64,000 nucleotides of DNA from an uncultured Christensenella sp. (GTDB taxonomy: Bacteria; Bacillota_A; Clostridia; Christensenellales; Borkfalkiaceae). The position numbers were made by a program, and so were the translations under genes. Below the pieces are notes generated by a model. The model was given only the letters and a program-made list of their open reading frames with translations. It was not told the DNA's origin and did no database searches. Location of the stretch: the NCBI GenBank assembly GCA_910579295.1, contig CAJTTC010000006.1, positions 60,115-124,114 on the forward strand. Direction: 5' to 3'. Below, one piece after another: positions 1-8,398 of the stretch (its first letter is position 1; each line of letters begins with the position of its first letter).

Positions 1-3000
1 GGGATTTGTATTCACCGTACGTAGAGATAGTCACGGCGGAGAGCAGTAGCTTAACGCAACAGGATTCGGGCAAGTTTACCGTTAAACTGCACATAAAGGA
101 TACGATGATATCCACGTGGCAGGACGGCAGTACGGACGACGTAACGCTGACGTTTGAAATTACCGAGATAACGGTCGACGGCAGATGGGATACCAAGAAC
201 TTACCCAACACCTTCGTGGTTTCGGGCACGTATCCCGCCGACAATAATGCGCTTGTAACCGTTACTTACACCGATAAGGACGGCAGGACGGCAGACCCCG
301 ACAACCTCAAAGAGGGCGAAACCTACACCGCAACCGTGGCGATTGCCCGTTCCTATGCGGCAAACTACAAGCTTGACGAAAATATCGAGCTTAGCGTAAC
401 GTTTACGATGCCTATTAACTACGAAAAGCTTGTTCTTCCCACGATAAAGGACGCGTCCCGTCCCTACAACGGTAAGGCGCAGACCTTCCAGATTGGCTAT
501 TGGGCAACAACCTACGCCGATTATCTTGATATGGACGGCAGTCTGACGCAGACGGACGTAGGCAAGTACGAGGTAAGGCTCAGCTTCAAGGAAAACGCTC
601 ACGCAACGTGGATGGACGGCAGTACGGACGAAGTAACGCTCAGGTTTGAAATAACGGGCGTAACGGTAAATGCCGAATGGGATATCAGTGGCAGCGCACC
701 CGTGCTCGACACGAGTGAAACGGAATACGCGGGCGACAGACTTCCCGACGGACTTATAACTTACACGTTCAAGGACGAGACGGGCGCGGTTATAACCGTT
801 GACGAGCTTGTCGCGGATACGACCTATTACGTTACTGCGGCAATAAGCGCGGATTACAGGCTGAACTTTACGTTCGCGAGCGACGTTCAGAAGGTTTACG
901 TGTTCCATATCAGCAACGGTAAAATCGAGCCCGCAGAGCTCAAAAAGCTTTCCAAGCCCGAAATTATCGAGAGCAGTAAGGCGTACACGGGCGCAGAGCT
1001 CACTTTCGAAATAGAGAATTGGGACGTTATCTATAAGCAGTATCTGGATATAGTTGCAGGCAGCTTAAAGCAGACCGACGCCGACGAGTACAGCGTAACG
1101 CTCCGCTTCAAGGACGGCGTTGCGGCAATCTGGGAAAGCGGCGGAATGGAAGACGTCGTTCTCAAATTCAGCGTAACTGCAAGAGTTGTCGGCGGCGAGT
1201 GGATATTCGAAGAGGACGGTATTGAAAAGCCCTACCTCAAGCTCACAGAAGAGGGCTTTGCGCTTCCCGAAGATTTGCTGTCTTACGTGATTAAGGACGC
1301 AGACGGCAACGTAATAACGGCGATAAAGAGCAACGTAACGTACTATATGACGGTAAGCGTAACCGACGGCAACTATAAGCTTTCGGACAGCGTTGATAGC
1401 GAAAAGGTATTCAGACTTAACACGGACAACACCTTAACCGAAGTAACCGTCAAGAGAATGGCTCTTCCCGAGTTCGAGCAGGCTTCGTTCGTATACGACG
1501 GCACGGCTCACGAATTTAAGATAGTCGGCTTCGACGAAATTGCGGACTTCTTAGAGGTGACGGGCGATAAGCTGACGCAGACTAACGTAGGCAAGTACAA
1601 AGTAACCTTCCACATTAAGGATTCGACGGTTGCAACGTGGGTAGGCGGCACGACGGGCGACTATTCGCTCACCTTCGAGGTGACGGCGCGCACGACGGCT
1701 CTGCCCGTAGATATGCCCGCAATGACGGACGGCAAGCTCGTGTATACGGGTTCGGAGATAACCTTCGAAATCGACGGTTGGGCTGAAAAGTACGAGGATA
1801 TAATCGAGCTCAGTGGCGACAGCCTTACGCAGACGCTCGTAGGCAAGTACAGCGTAACGCTCAAAATCAAGGACACCTCGCTCTTCATATGGGCTAACGG
1901 CAAGCTTGAGGACGTAACTCTTACCTTCGAGATTGTCAAAGCTAAGGTGGACGGCGAGTGGAAGCTCGGTGACGACGTTCCTTACTTTGCACCCGACGAA
2001 AGCGTATTCGGCGCATATCCCGAGGGCATGATTGAGTATACCATAGCCGATAAGGACGGCAACGTGCTTGATTATAAGGACACGCAGACTTGCGTAACCT
2101 ACTATATGACGGCTAAGATTGTCAACGACAACTTCGAGTTTGCCGACGGCGTGGAAACGACTTTTGCGTTCAGATACACCGAGGGCAACGTACTGTTCGC
2201 CGTAGTGGTTGAAAGGCTTGCAATGCCCGAGTTTGTCGAAAGTCAAATCGAGTTCGACGGCGAGGCTCACACGTTCGTAATCAAAGATTGGGCGCACCTC
2301 AGTCAGTACCTCGAAATGAGCGGAGCTAACCTCACGCAGACCGGGGTCGGCGAATACAGAGTAACGTTCGCAATTATCGACACGACTCTCGCAACGTGGG
2401 AAAACGGCACTACACGTACGTTCTCACTGACGTTTGCAATAACCGAAAGAACTTCGGGTACGACAAGGCTCGAAATGCCCGAAATGGTAGTTGCGGAGTG
2501 TACCTACGACGGCGCGGCTCATACGTTTGAAATTGACGGCTGGGCGGATTTGGACGGAAAGGTAGAGCTCAGCGGCGACAGCTTAACGCAGACGAAGGCG
2601 GGAACCTACACGGTGACCCTTCGCATCAAAAACAGCGTGCTTTACGTTTGGGCGGACGGCGGCGAAACGGCTACCGTAACTTTCGTTGTAAAGACTGTTT
2701 CGCTCAAAGCCGAGTGGGTTTACAGCAATACCGACGTGCCTTACATAGAGTTTAAAACTGTATCGCGTGCAAGAGGCATTGCGGCGCAATCCGACGTAAG
2801 GGCGGACGACATAGTAAGGTACGAAATTACCGACTATAACGGCAACGTAATCTCCGCAGACGAGCAGGTGGCGGGCGTAAATTACTACATTACGGCAGTA
2901 ATCACCGACCCCAATTATTCGTTTGAAGAAGGCTTTGAAACGCGCTTTGTTTACAGAATTACAGCCGACGGCGAAATAGTACCCGTAGTCAAGACGACGC

Positions 3001-4142
3001 TCGGGGAAGTTAAGTTTGTCATCGACGCTATCAAGTACGACGGCGACGCGCACACGTTTGAAATAGCCGATTGGGACAAGTTAGAGCCGTATATGCAGGT
3101 CGTGGGCACGCTTACGAGAACGGAGATCGGTGAATACAGAGTAACGCTCCATATCATCGATAAGACGCTCGCAACGTGGGAAAACGGTACGGCGCTCGAC
3201 AGAACACTCATATTCCGCATTACCGAAGACGAGTTTTACGTATCGTTCGACCGTCCCGTAATCGAGATAGACAGCAAGGAATACAGCGGTGCGGCTCAAA
3301 CCTTCCAAATCAGCAATTGGAACGAGCTTAAAAAGTACGTGCAGATTGTTGAAGGACTTGACGCTTTGACTCAGACAGAAGTTGGTACTTACACGGTAAC
3401 GCTGCACATTTACGGTGAAGGCTTCACGTGGAAGAACGACGGCGAGGAAGGTAGTACCGAGGACATTACTCTCACATTCAGAATAAGCAAGCTCACGCTT
3501 GACGGCGCTTGGAACAGGTTCAACAAAGTTCCCGTGCTTGCGTTCAACAGAGATGAGTTGCCCGAGGATATGCTTGTAAGCGTAATCACCGACAGAAACG
3601 GCGAACAGGTGGCGGTTGACGGGCTCAATGTGGGTGAAACATACCTTGTAACCTACGCGGTTAACGAAAAGTATGAGAATACGTATTCGCTTCCTCTGGC
3701 TCTTCACGCACAGCACTTCAAGGTGTGCGCAGACGGCAATACCGAGCTTGTAGACGGATTCCCCGCAATTGCCGAGAAAGAGGACGCGGGCATACTCACA
3801 TGGCTTGCGCTTGCAGTTTCTATCATTCTCGCAGGCTTCTTAATCGCACTTATCGGCTTTATGATTTACTTGGTGGTAACGAGAAACAAGCAGAATAAGA
3901 AGGCGGAAGAGGGAGCAAGCGCGGAAGGCGGTGAAACGACTGCGGACGTTAACGGCGCTGAAACCGACGCGACGGCAGAAGGAGCAACCTATACGGCATC
4001 AGATGCAACCGCGGACAATACGGCTTATACGACAGCCGATGTGAATGCGGACGGAGCGGCTTATTCTGCGACAGACGCGTATACGGGCGGAGCCGGCAAC
4101 ACGGCAACAGACGTAAACGCAGACGGAACACCTAAACAATAA
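1..4142 (+). CDS. Repetitive MBG-like surface protein, 5'-truncated by the window edge
   Basis: The reading frame is already open at the window edge, so the N-terminus is missing; the TTG at position 6 is internal. About eight full copies and one partial copy of a module of roughly 80-90 residues follow each other. Each has a Y-(D/N/T/S)-G-x-A-x-T/H-F-x-I start, an L-T-Q-T-x-V-G-x-Y-x-V-T-L core and a W-x-x-G-x-T/E-x-x-x-L-T-F-x-I end, like MBG/YDG-type Ig-like domains. Longer linkers ending in T-Y-Y-x-T-A alternate between them. Near the C-terminus a single hydrophobic segment (about nucleotides 3796-3882) is followed by N-K-Q-N-K-K, then an Ala/Thr/Asp/Glu-rich tail of about 75 residues presumably in the cytoplasm. 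The predicted role is a cell-surface stalk or adhesin; the ligand is unknown. The repeats and topology are visible in the sequence; the function is inferred. Confidence 0.85.
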   Translation, partial: DLYSPYVEIVTAESSSLTQQDSGKFTVKLHIKDTMISTWQDGSTDDVTLTFEITEITVDGRWDTKNLPNTFVVSGTYPADNNALVTVTYTDKDGRTADPDNLKEGETYTATVAIARSYAANYKLDENIELSVTFTMPINYEKLVLPTIKDASRPYNGKAQTFQIGYWATTYADYLDMDGSLTQTDVGKYEVRLSFKENAHATWMDGSTDEVTLRFEITGVTVNAEWDISGSAPVLDTSETEYAGDRLPDGLITYTFKDETGAVITVDELVADTTYYVTAAISADYRLNFTFASDVQKVYVFHISNGKIEPAELKKLSKPEIIESSKAYTGAELTFEIENWDVIYKQYLDIVAGSLKQTDADEYSVTLRFKDGVAAIWESGGMEDVVLKFSVTARVVGGEWIFEEDGIEKPYLKLTEEGFALPEDLLSYVIKDADGNVITAIKSNVTYYMTVSVTDGNYKLSDSVDSEKVFRLNTDNTLTEVTVKRMALPEFEQASFVYDGTAHEFKIVGFDEIADFLEVTGDKLTQTNVGKYKVTFHIKDSTVATWVGGTTGDYSLTFEVTARTTALPVDMPAMTDGKLVYTGSEITFEIDGWAEKYEDIIELSGDSLTQTLVGKYSVTLKIKDTSLFIWANGKLEDVTLTFEIVKAKVDGEWKLGDDVPYFAPDESVFGAYPEGMIEYTIADKDGNVLDYKDTQTCVTYYMTAKIVNDNFEFADGVETTFAFRYTEGNVLFAVVVERLAMPEFVESQIEFDGEAHTFVIKDWAHLSQYLEMSGANLTQTGVGEYRVTFAIIDTTLATWENGTTRTFSLTFAITERTSGTTRLEMPEMVVAECTYDGAAHTFEIDGWADLDGKVELSGDSLTQTKAGTYTVTLRIKNSVLYVWADGGETATVTFVVKTVSLKAEWVYSNTDVPYIEFKTVSRARGIAAQSDVRADDIVRYEITDYNGNVISADEQVAGVNYYITAVITDPNYSFEEGFETRFVYRITADGEIVPVVKTTLGEVKFVIDAIKYDGDAHTFEIADWDKLEPYMQVVGTLTRTEIGEYRVTLHIIDKTLATWENGTALDRTLIFRITEDEFYVSFDRPVIEIDSKEYSGAAQTFQISNWNELKKYVQIVEGLDALTQTEVGTYTVTLHIYGEGFTWKNDGEEGSTEDITLTFRISKLTLDGAWNRFNKVPVLAFNRDELPEDMLVSVITDRNGEQVAVDGLNVGETYLVTYAVNEKYENTYSLPLALHAQHFKVCADGNTELVDGFPAIAEKEDAGILTWLALAVSIILAGFLIALIGFMIYLVVTRNKQNKKAEEGASAEGGETTADVNGAETDATAEGATYTASDATADNTAYTTADVNADGAAYSATDAYTGGAGNTATDVNADGTPKQ

Positions 4143-4167
4143 CAGCGTTAAAAATAAGCTCAGACTA

Positions 4168-4200
4168 ATACGGGGTGCGGCTATCAGCCGCACCCCGTAT
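4168..4200 (+). terminator. Strong stem-loop after the surface protein gene
   Basis: A perfect 15-bp stem with a 3-base loop (GGGGTGCGGCT / AGCCGCACCCC at its core) begins 26 bases after the stop codon. The downstream T-tract is poor (GATTTATT), but the stem is GC-rich and is the obvious transcription end. Confidence 0.75.
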
Positions 4201-4206
4201 GATTTA

Positions 4207-4250
4207 TTAAAAAAAATAATACGGAATTTGTGTAAAAACAAATTCCGTAT
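4207..4250 (-). terminator. Terminator of the tRNA-Pro transcript
   Basis: On the minus strand a 13-bp inverted repeat (ACGGAATTTGT / ACAAATTCCGT) is followed directly by ATTATTTTTTTT. It starts one base past the encoded CCA end of the tRNA, as expected for a tRNA terminator. Confidence 0.85.
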
Positions 4251-4251
4251 T

Positions 4252-4327
4252 TGGTCGAGGCGACGGGATTCGAACCCACGACCTTATGGTCCCGAACCAT
4301 ACGCGCTACCAACTGCGCTACGCCTCG
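4252..4327 (-). tRNA. tRNA-Pro (anticodon CGG)
   Basis: The minus strand folds as a complete cloverleaf: 7-bp acceptor stem CGAGGCG/CGCCTCG, D arm GCGCAGTTGGTAGCGC, anticodon arm TATGG-TTCGGGA-CCATA giving anticodon CGG, T arm GTGGGTTCGAATCCCGT, and an encoded ACCA 3' end. It decodes CCG. An independent terminator follows. Confidence 0.95.
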
Positions 4328-4440
4328 CAATTTCGCCGCGACAAATCACGGCAAAAGTATTATATTATTTTTTATGTCTTTCAGTCAATTAAAAATCGTT
4401 AAAAGCCAAAATAAATTTTCATTAACCTTAGCGGCGGTAA

Positions 4441-5604
4441 TTATTCGCCGTCGTTTTGCTCGTTCTCGCCCGTTGCAGTGACGTTGCTTTCCGTTTCCAA
4501 CGTTTTATCAAGGTCGATTTTACCGTCCGCGTTTTCGGTCGTTGCGGCTTCGTCTACTGCGGGAGCGGTAGCAAACTCTGCAAACACGTTATCCGTTGGC
4601 TCGGTCAAAGGCGCGCTTTCGGCTGTATCGACGTTCACTCCCGTAACGAAAATGTTGTTGAGCCTTGCAACAAGCTCGTCGGAGCTGACGGGGCAATCTT
4701 TCAGGTTGAAGTTAAAATAGGTTTTGCCGTCAGTGCCTTTCATTGTAATTTTTTTCTTTCCCGCAGTTATCGACGCGGCGGTAAATTCGGTCTTGGTGGC
4801 TTTTTGAATATTCTGAGAAACGTCGCGACTGGTCGGGTCAAGTATGTACAGCGCGTCATCGCTCAAAATAAAATCTCTTTTCGGCGAAGCCTGATAAATG
4901 TGGAACACGCCTGCGCCGAGGAATATAGCCGAGAAGAATGCGCCTATCGCCCAACCTACCGTTTTAGCCGCTTCTGCTTTCTCCTGCGATTTGTTGGATA
5001 CAACGCCGCTTAAAATTATGCTGTTATTCCCGAATTGCGATACGAGATTATTTACAGCCTGCTTTCTCGCCGCCGCTCTCTTCTGCGCGGGTATGGAGCA
5101 AATCGTACAGATAATCATAATAAATGCGACAAACAGTGAAAATATTCCGAAAGGAAGAGTGTAGTTAGGCAGGCTGCCGACAAGTGCGAACGACTTGCCG
5201 TCTATTTCTACGATTACCCTGTTAACGTTAAAGCTTGATGTAAAGGCATAATCGCAATTGGTAAAGTTATATTCCTCGTTCGGATCGAGAACTATATCAC
5301 TGTTGTCCTCGAACCAGAAGTCGGACGTGGAAGTGTTTTCGGAATCGTCAAAGTATACTTTAAGTCCGCCGACGCCGCTGATAGTTACGGTGTTGTCGGA
5401 CACGTTTTTGATTTTGCCCCGCAATTCGTACGGGTACGAACCTGACTGAATGCGTTCGAGGCGAATATATTCGCTTACTTCAACGGGCGACGGTCCTGCG
5501 TTCTTGTTTATAAGCATAGGCACGACAATTAACAATGTGCCCAGAACCAGCCAGATAGCGGCTAATATGCCGCAGACCAAAGTTGCTTTTTTCACTTGTT
5601 TCAT
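4441..5604 (-). CDS. Membrane protein of unknown function (3 TM, acidic tail)
   Basis: A 387-residue protein I do not recognise. Residues about 8-32 form a first membrane segment. An outside domain of about 110 residues with beta-rich composition follows, then a second segment (PFGIFSLFVAFIMIICTICS), a basic Ala/Lys-rich cytoplasmic loop, and a third segment (VGWAIGAFFSAIFLGAGVFH). Next comes a soluble domain of about 85 residues, possibly PH-like (D-F-I-L-S-D-D-A-L-Y-I-L-D, then K-I-T-M-K-G), and a low-complexity acidic tail rich in Glu, Thr and Asn. The start follows AGAGAGGTG. It is monocistronic with its own promoter. No function can be assigned from sequence. Confidence 0.8.
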   Translation of the reverse strand: MKQVKKATLVCGILAAIWLVLGTLLIVVPMLINKNAGPSPVEVSEYIRLERIQSGSYPYELRGKIKNVSDNTVTISGVGGLKVYFDDSENTSTSDFWFEDNSDIVLDPNEEYNFTNCDYAFTSSFNVNRVIVEIDGKSFALVGSLPNYTLPFGIFSLFVAFIMIICTICSIPAQKRAAARKQAVNNLVSQFGNNSIILSGVVSNKSQEKAEAAKTVGWAIGAFFSAIFLGAGVFHIYQASPKRDFILSDDALYILDPTSRDVSQNIQKATKTEFTAASITAGKKKITMKGTDGKTYFNFNLKDCPVSSDELVARLNNIFVTGVNVDTAESAPLTEPTDNVFAEFATAPAVDEAATTENADGKIDLDKTLETESNVTATGENEQNDGE

Positions 5605-5638
5605 ATATGGTACACCTCTCTTAAAAGTTTACTGATTT

Positions 5639-5667
5639 ATAATACTCCCGTAAACGGTAAATGTCAA
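5639..5667 (-). promoter_or_regulatory. Sigma-A-type promoter of the membrane protein gene
   Basis: On the minus strand TTGACA (5662-5667) is separated by exactly 17 bases from TATTAT (5639-5644), about 35 bases upstream of the start codon. Confidence 0.75.
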
Positions 5668-5706
5668 GTTGTGCTTAAAATTTTAACTCATATCGCTTTC
5701 TTTTTC

Positions 5707-5735
5707 TTTACGCAAACGCTTTTAAGTGGTAGAAT
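5707..5735 (+). promoter_or_regulatory. Sigma-A-type promoter ahead of the aminopeptidase
   Basis: TTTACG (5707-5712), a 17-base spacer and TAGAAT (5730-5735). The predicted transcript start near 5743 leaves a leader of about 115 bases that contains a 19-codon ORF. Confidence 0.7.
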
Positions 5736-5770
5736 ATTATTATAATTACGGTAAAGGCGGTTAATAATCT

Positions 5771-5830
5771 ATGGAAGAATACAAACTCGCCGTGGCTTAT
5801 CAGCTTGCAAAGGACGCGCACGGCAATTGA
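5771..5830 (+). CDS. 19-codon upstream ORF (leader peptide or gene remnant)
   Basis: ATG to TGA encodes MEEYKLAVAYQLAKDAHGN. An AAAGGCGG stretch 10-15 bases upstream could serve as ribosome binding site, and the ORF ends 29 bases before the aminopeptidase start in the same transcript. The A-x-x-L-A-K-x-A-H pattern recalls the first helix of RelA/SpoT-like HD domains, so it may be a leftover of such a gene. A translated leader is equally possible. The sequence does not decide. Confidence 0.35.
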   Translation: MEEYKLAVAYQLAKDAHGN

Positions 5831-5859
5831 TTGCACGCGCATAAAAAGGGAGGTTTAAA

Positions 5860-7086
5860 ATGGATAAAAATAAGCTTAAAAGCTACGCCCGTCTTATAGC
5901 GGGCAGCGGTATAAACGTTCAAAAGGGGCAAAGGGTAGTTATACAGTGCGGACTTGACCAACCCGAGTTTGTCGCAATGGTCGTAGAGGAGTGCTATAAG
6001 CTCGGCGCGGAGAGCGTCACTGTCAAGTGGAGCTATATGCCCGTATCCAAACTCAACTATATCTATCGTTCGCTTGAAACGCTGTCGGAGGTCACGGATA
6101 TCGAAAAAGCGGAGTGGCAGTCGCGCGTCGATCATCTTTCCTGCCTTCTGTGGCTCGATTCCGACGATCCCGACGGACTGAGCGGCACTGATAACGAAAA
6201 GATTTCAAAGGCGAATATGGCGCGTTATCCGATAATCAAGCCCTACCGCGACGCGCTCGAAAACAAGTATCAGTGGTGTATTGCCGCCGTTCCGGGCAAG
6301 GAGTGGGCGCGCAAGGTATTCCCCGATTTGTCTGCCGAAGAGGCTGTGGAAAAGCTTTGGGAGGCAATTTTGTACACCTCCCGCGTGACCGAAGAGCCCG
6401 TTAAGGAATGGGATAGGCACAACGCAACACTTGCAAAAAGGTGTGAATTTTTGAATAAATACAAGTTCGACAGGTTAGAGTATAAGTCGGCTAACGGCAC
6501 GGATTTTACGGTCGGATTAAATCAAAAGGGGATATTCTGCGGTGGCGGCGAAACTACGCTTGGCGCCGGGGTGTATTTCAATCCCAATATACCGACGGAA
6601 GAAGTGTTCACAACGCCCATGCGCGGCAGGGCGGACGGAAAGGTTGTGGCGACCAAGCCGCTCTCGTATCAGGGCAAGCTCATTGAAAATTTCTGGATAG
6701 AGTTTAAGGGCGGAAAGGCTGTAAAGGTGGGCGCGGAGAAAAATCAGGACTTGCTTGAAAAAATGATAGCTATGGACGAGGGCGCGGCGTACCTCGGCGA
6801 GGTTGCGCTTATTGCGTACGACAGCCCCATAAACAACACGGACATACTGTTTTACAATACGCTCTTCGACGAGAACGCAAGCTGTCATCTGGCGCTCGGC
6901 AGAGGCTTCAATAACTGCCTTGAAAATTACGAACAGTACACGAACGAGCAGTGTCGCGAGCTCGGCGTAAACAATTCTATGATACACGTCGACTTTATGA
7001 TAGGCAGTAAGGATATGTCAATCGTCGGAATAACGACGGACGGCAAGCGCGTTCAGATTTTCAAAAACGGCAATTGGGCGTTTTAA
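5860..7086 (+). CDS. M29-family metalloaminopeptidase (AmpS/PepS type)
   Basis: At 408 residues this is the usual length for peptidase family M29, cytosolic two-metal aminopeptidases that trim N-terminal residues from peptides. The N-terminal K-G-Q-R-V-V-I-Q-C-G-L-D-Q-P-E-F segment is typical. The C-terminal half carries the family metal-ligand regions: P-N-I-P-T-E-E-V-F-T-T-P, Y-L-G-E-V-A-L-I, A-S-C-H-L-A-L-G-R-G-F and I-H-V-D-F-M-I-G. The start follows AAGGGAGG at good spacing. It is transcribed from the promoter at 5707-5735 together with a short upstream ORF. Housekeeping peptide turnover is the expected role. Confidence 0.93.
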   Translation: MDKNKLKSYARLIAGSGINVQKGQRVVIQCGLDQPEFVAMVVEECYKLGAESVTVKWSYMPVSKLNYIYRSLETLSEVTDIEKAEWQSRVDHLSCLLWLDSDDPDGLSGTDNEKISKANMARYPIIKPYRDALENKYQWCIAAVPGKEWARKVFPDLSAEEAVEKLWEAILYTSRVTEEPVKEWDRHNATLAKRCEFLNKYKFDRLEYKSANGTDFTVGLNQKGIFCGGGETTLGAGVYFNPNIPTEEVFTTPMRGRADGKVVATKPLSYQGKLIENFWIEFKGGKAVKVGAEKNQDLLEKMIAMDEGAAYLGEVALIAYDSPINNTDILFYNTLFDENASCHLALGRGFNNCLENYEQYTNEQCRELGVNNSMIHVDFMIGSKDMSIVGITTDGKRVQIFKNGNWAF

Positions 7087-7103
7087 TAGTAAAACGCCCA
7101 ATT
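7072..7103. terminator. Perfect inverted repeat overlapping the aminopeptidase stop codon
   Basis: A 14-bp perfect stem (AATTGGGCGTTTTA / TAAAACGCCCAATT) with a 4-base loop begins inside the last codons and lies between two converging genes. It lacks a long T-run, but the position between gene ends suggests a shared bidirectional terminator or 3'-end stabiliser. Confidence 0.6.
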
Positions 7104-7118
7104 CAAAATATTCTAATG

Positions 7119-8288
7119 CTATTCCACCTGTAATATAAAGAATTTTAAATACTGAGTTTCGTCGGCGCAGAGAAGAGAGGGGTGGTCGGGAGCTTGAGTT
7201 TTAACTTCCACACTCCGCACGCGCCTGCCGCTTTCGCGCGCCGCCTCAATAAGCATTTTTTCAAACAGCGGCATAGTCATATAGTGAGAGCACGAGCACG
7301 TTATCAAAAACCCGCCGCTTCTGACAATCTTCATAGCGGTCAGGTTAACGTCCTTATAGCCGCGGTAGGCGTCTTTAACCTCGTCGGCGGTCTTGCAGAA
7401 AGCCGGCGGGTCTAAAATAACGGTATCGAACAATCTTTTCTCGCGCCTGAAACCGCGCAAAACCTCGAACACGTCGCCCTGCAAGGTCGTTACGTTTTTA
7501 AAGCCGTTGAGACGGGCGTTATCCTCGACGTTTTTCAATGCGAGCGGAGATATGTCGCAGGCAATGACGTTTTTGGCTACGGTCGCGGCGTTCAGTGAAA
7601 AGCCGCCGCTGTTGCAAAAACAGTCCAAAACGTTTTCCGCGCCCGCGCAGTATTTCCTTATCGCAAATCTGTTTTCTTTCTGGTCTAAAAAATACCCCGT
7701 CTTTTGCCCGTTTTTCACGTCGACAAGCATCTTTATACCGTTTTCCTCAATGGGGCAGTAGTCGGGCACTTCTCCGTATAAAAGCTCCTTAACCTCGGGT
7801 AAACCTTCCTTTTTTCGCACGCTCACGTCACTGCGCTCGTAAATTCCCTTAGGTTTAAAGATTTCGGAAAGGCACTCGCAAATAAGCTTTTTGCGTTGGT
7901 CTATGCCGAGAGACAGACACTGAATAACAAGATAATCACCGTATTTATCGACAATCAGCGCGGGCAGATTATCGGCTTCCGCAAACACCGCGCGATAGCA
8001 ATTTTTATAGCCAAGCTTCTCCCTGTAATTTTTGGCGCGCGCAATCGCGTCGAGATAGAACGCCCTGTCGTCAACCCCGTCGTTGCGGATAAATACGCGT
8101 ACCAGAATTTTAGAGGCGTGGTTAATATATCCCTTGCCTATGAACCTGCCGTCGTGCGCGAATACCGAGGCAAGCGAGCCGTTTTTATCCTTGCCCTCAA
8201 TACGCGCGACCTCGTTTGCATACACCCAACTGTGTCCTGCAACAATACGTTTCTCTTCATTCTTTTTCAGATATATTCTGTAACACAT
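7119..8288 (-). CDS. RlmI-type 23S rRNA (cytosine-C5) methyltransferase
   Basis: A 389-residue protein of the RlmI/YccW family: an N-terminal PUA RNA-binding domain (K-K-N-E-E-K-R-I-V-A-G-H-S-W-V-Y-A-N-E-V), a beta-hairpin linker and a Rossmann methyltransferase domain. The SAM motif is V-L-D-C-F-C-N-S-G-G-F-S, and the catalytic-loop regions are I-L-D-P-P-A-F-C-K and the I-T-C-S-C-S-H-Y segment. In Escherichia coli the homologue makes m5C1962 of 23S rRNA. The ATG has no Shine-Dalgarno and lies only 6 bases after a TAAAAT -10 box, so the mRNA is probably leaderless. The family is clear; the exact target base is inferred. Confidence 0.9.
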   Translation of the reverse strand: MCYRIYLKKNEEKRIVAGHSWVYANEVARIEGKDKNGSLASVFAHDGRFIGKGYINHASKILVRVFIRNDGVDDRAFYLDAIARAKNYREKLGYKNCYRAVFAEADNLPALIVDKYGDYLVIQCLSLGIDQRKKLICECLSEIFKPKGIYERSDVSVRKKEGLPEVKELLYGEVPDYCPIEENGIKMLVDVKNGQKTGYFLDQKENRFAIRKYCAGAENVLDCFCNSGGFSLNAATVAKNVIACDISPLALKNVEDNARLNGFKNVTTLQGDVFEVLRGFRREKRLFDTVILDPPAFCKTADEVKDAYRGYKDVNLTAMKIVRSGGFLITCSCSHYMTMPLFEKMLIEAARESGRRVRSVEVKTQAPDHPSLLCADETQYLKFFILQVE

Positions 8289-8294
8289 ATCGGC

Positions 8295-8323
8295 ATTTTA
8301 ACAGATCGGACAGTTAAAATCAA
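8295..8323 (-). promoter_or_regulatory. Promoter abutting the RlmI start codon (leaderless)
   Basis: Minus strand: TTGATT (8318-8323), 17-base spacer, TAAAAT (8295-8300), then GCCGAT and ATG. Transcription would begin at or within a base or two of the start codon. Confidence 0.65.
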
Positions 8324-8361
8324 GCAAATGACAAGAATATGCGTTTTTGCCCTTACAACGT

Positions 8362-8390
8362 TTGATTTTTATTGTTAGGTTTGGTATAAT
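8362..8390 (+). promoter_or_regulatory. Promoter abutting the ABC exporter start codon (leaderless)
   Basis: TTGATT (8362-8367), 17-base spacer, TATAAT (8385-8390), then 8 bases to the ATG at 8399. No Shine-Dalgarno fits in the remaining space. Confidence 0.7.
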
Positions 8391-8398
8391 TTTACAGT

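Noticed and set aside
201..3716. Several long minus-strand open frames opposite the first surface protein
   Set aside because: They mirror the repeat units of the plus-strand gene, which has clear domain structure; such open frames are expected opposite high-GC repetitive coding sequence.
4251..4481. Plus-strand open frame starting M-V-E-A-T-G-F-E-P
   Set aside because: It is a translation of the complement of tRNA-Pro, a familiar false gene; the tRNA explains it.
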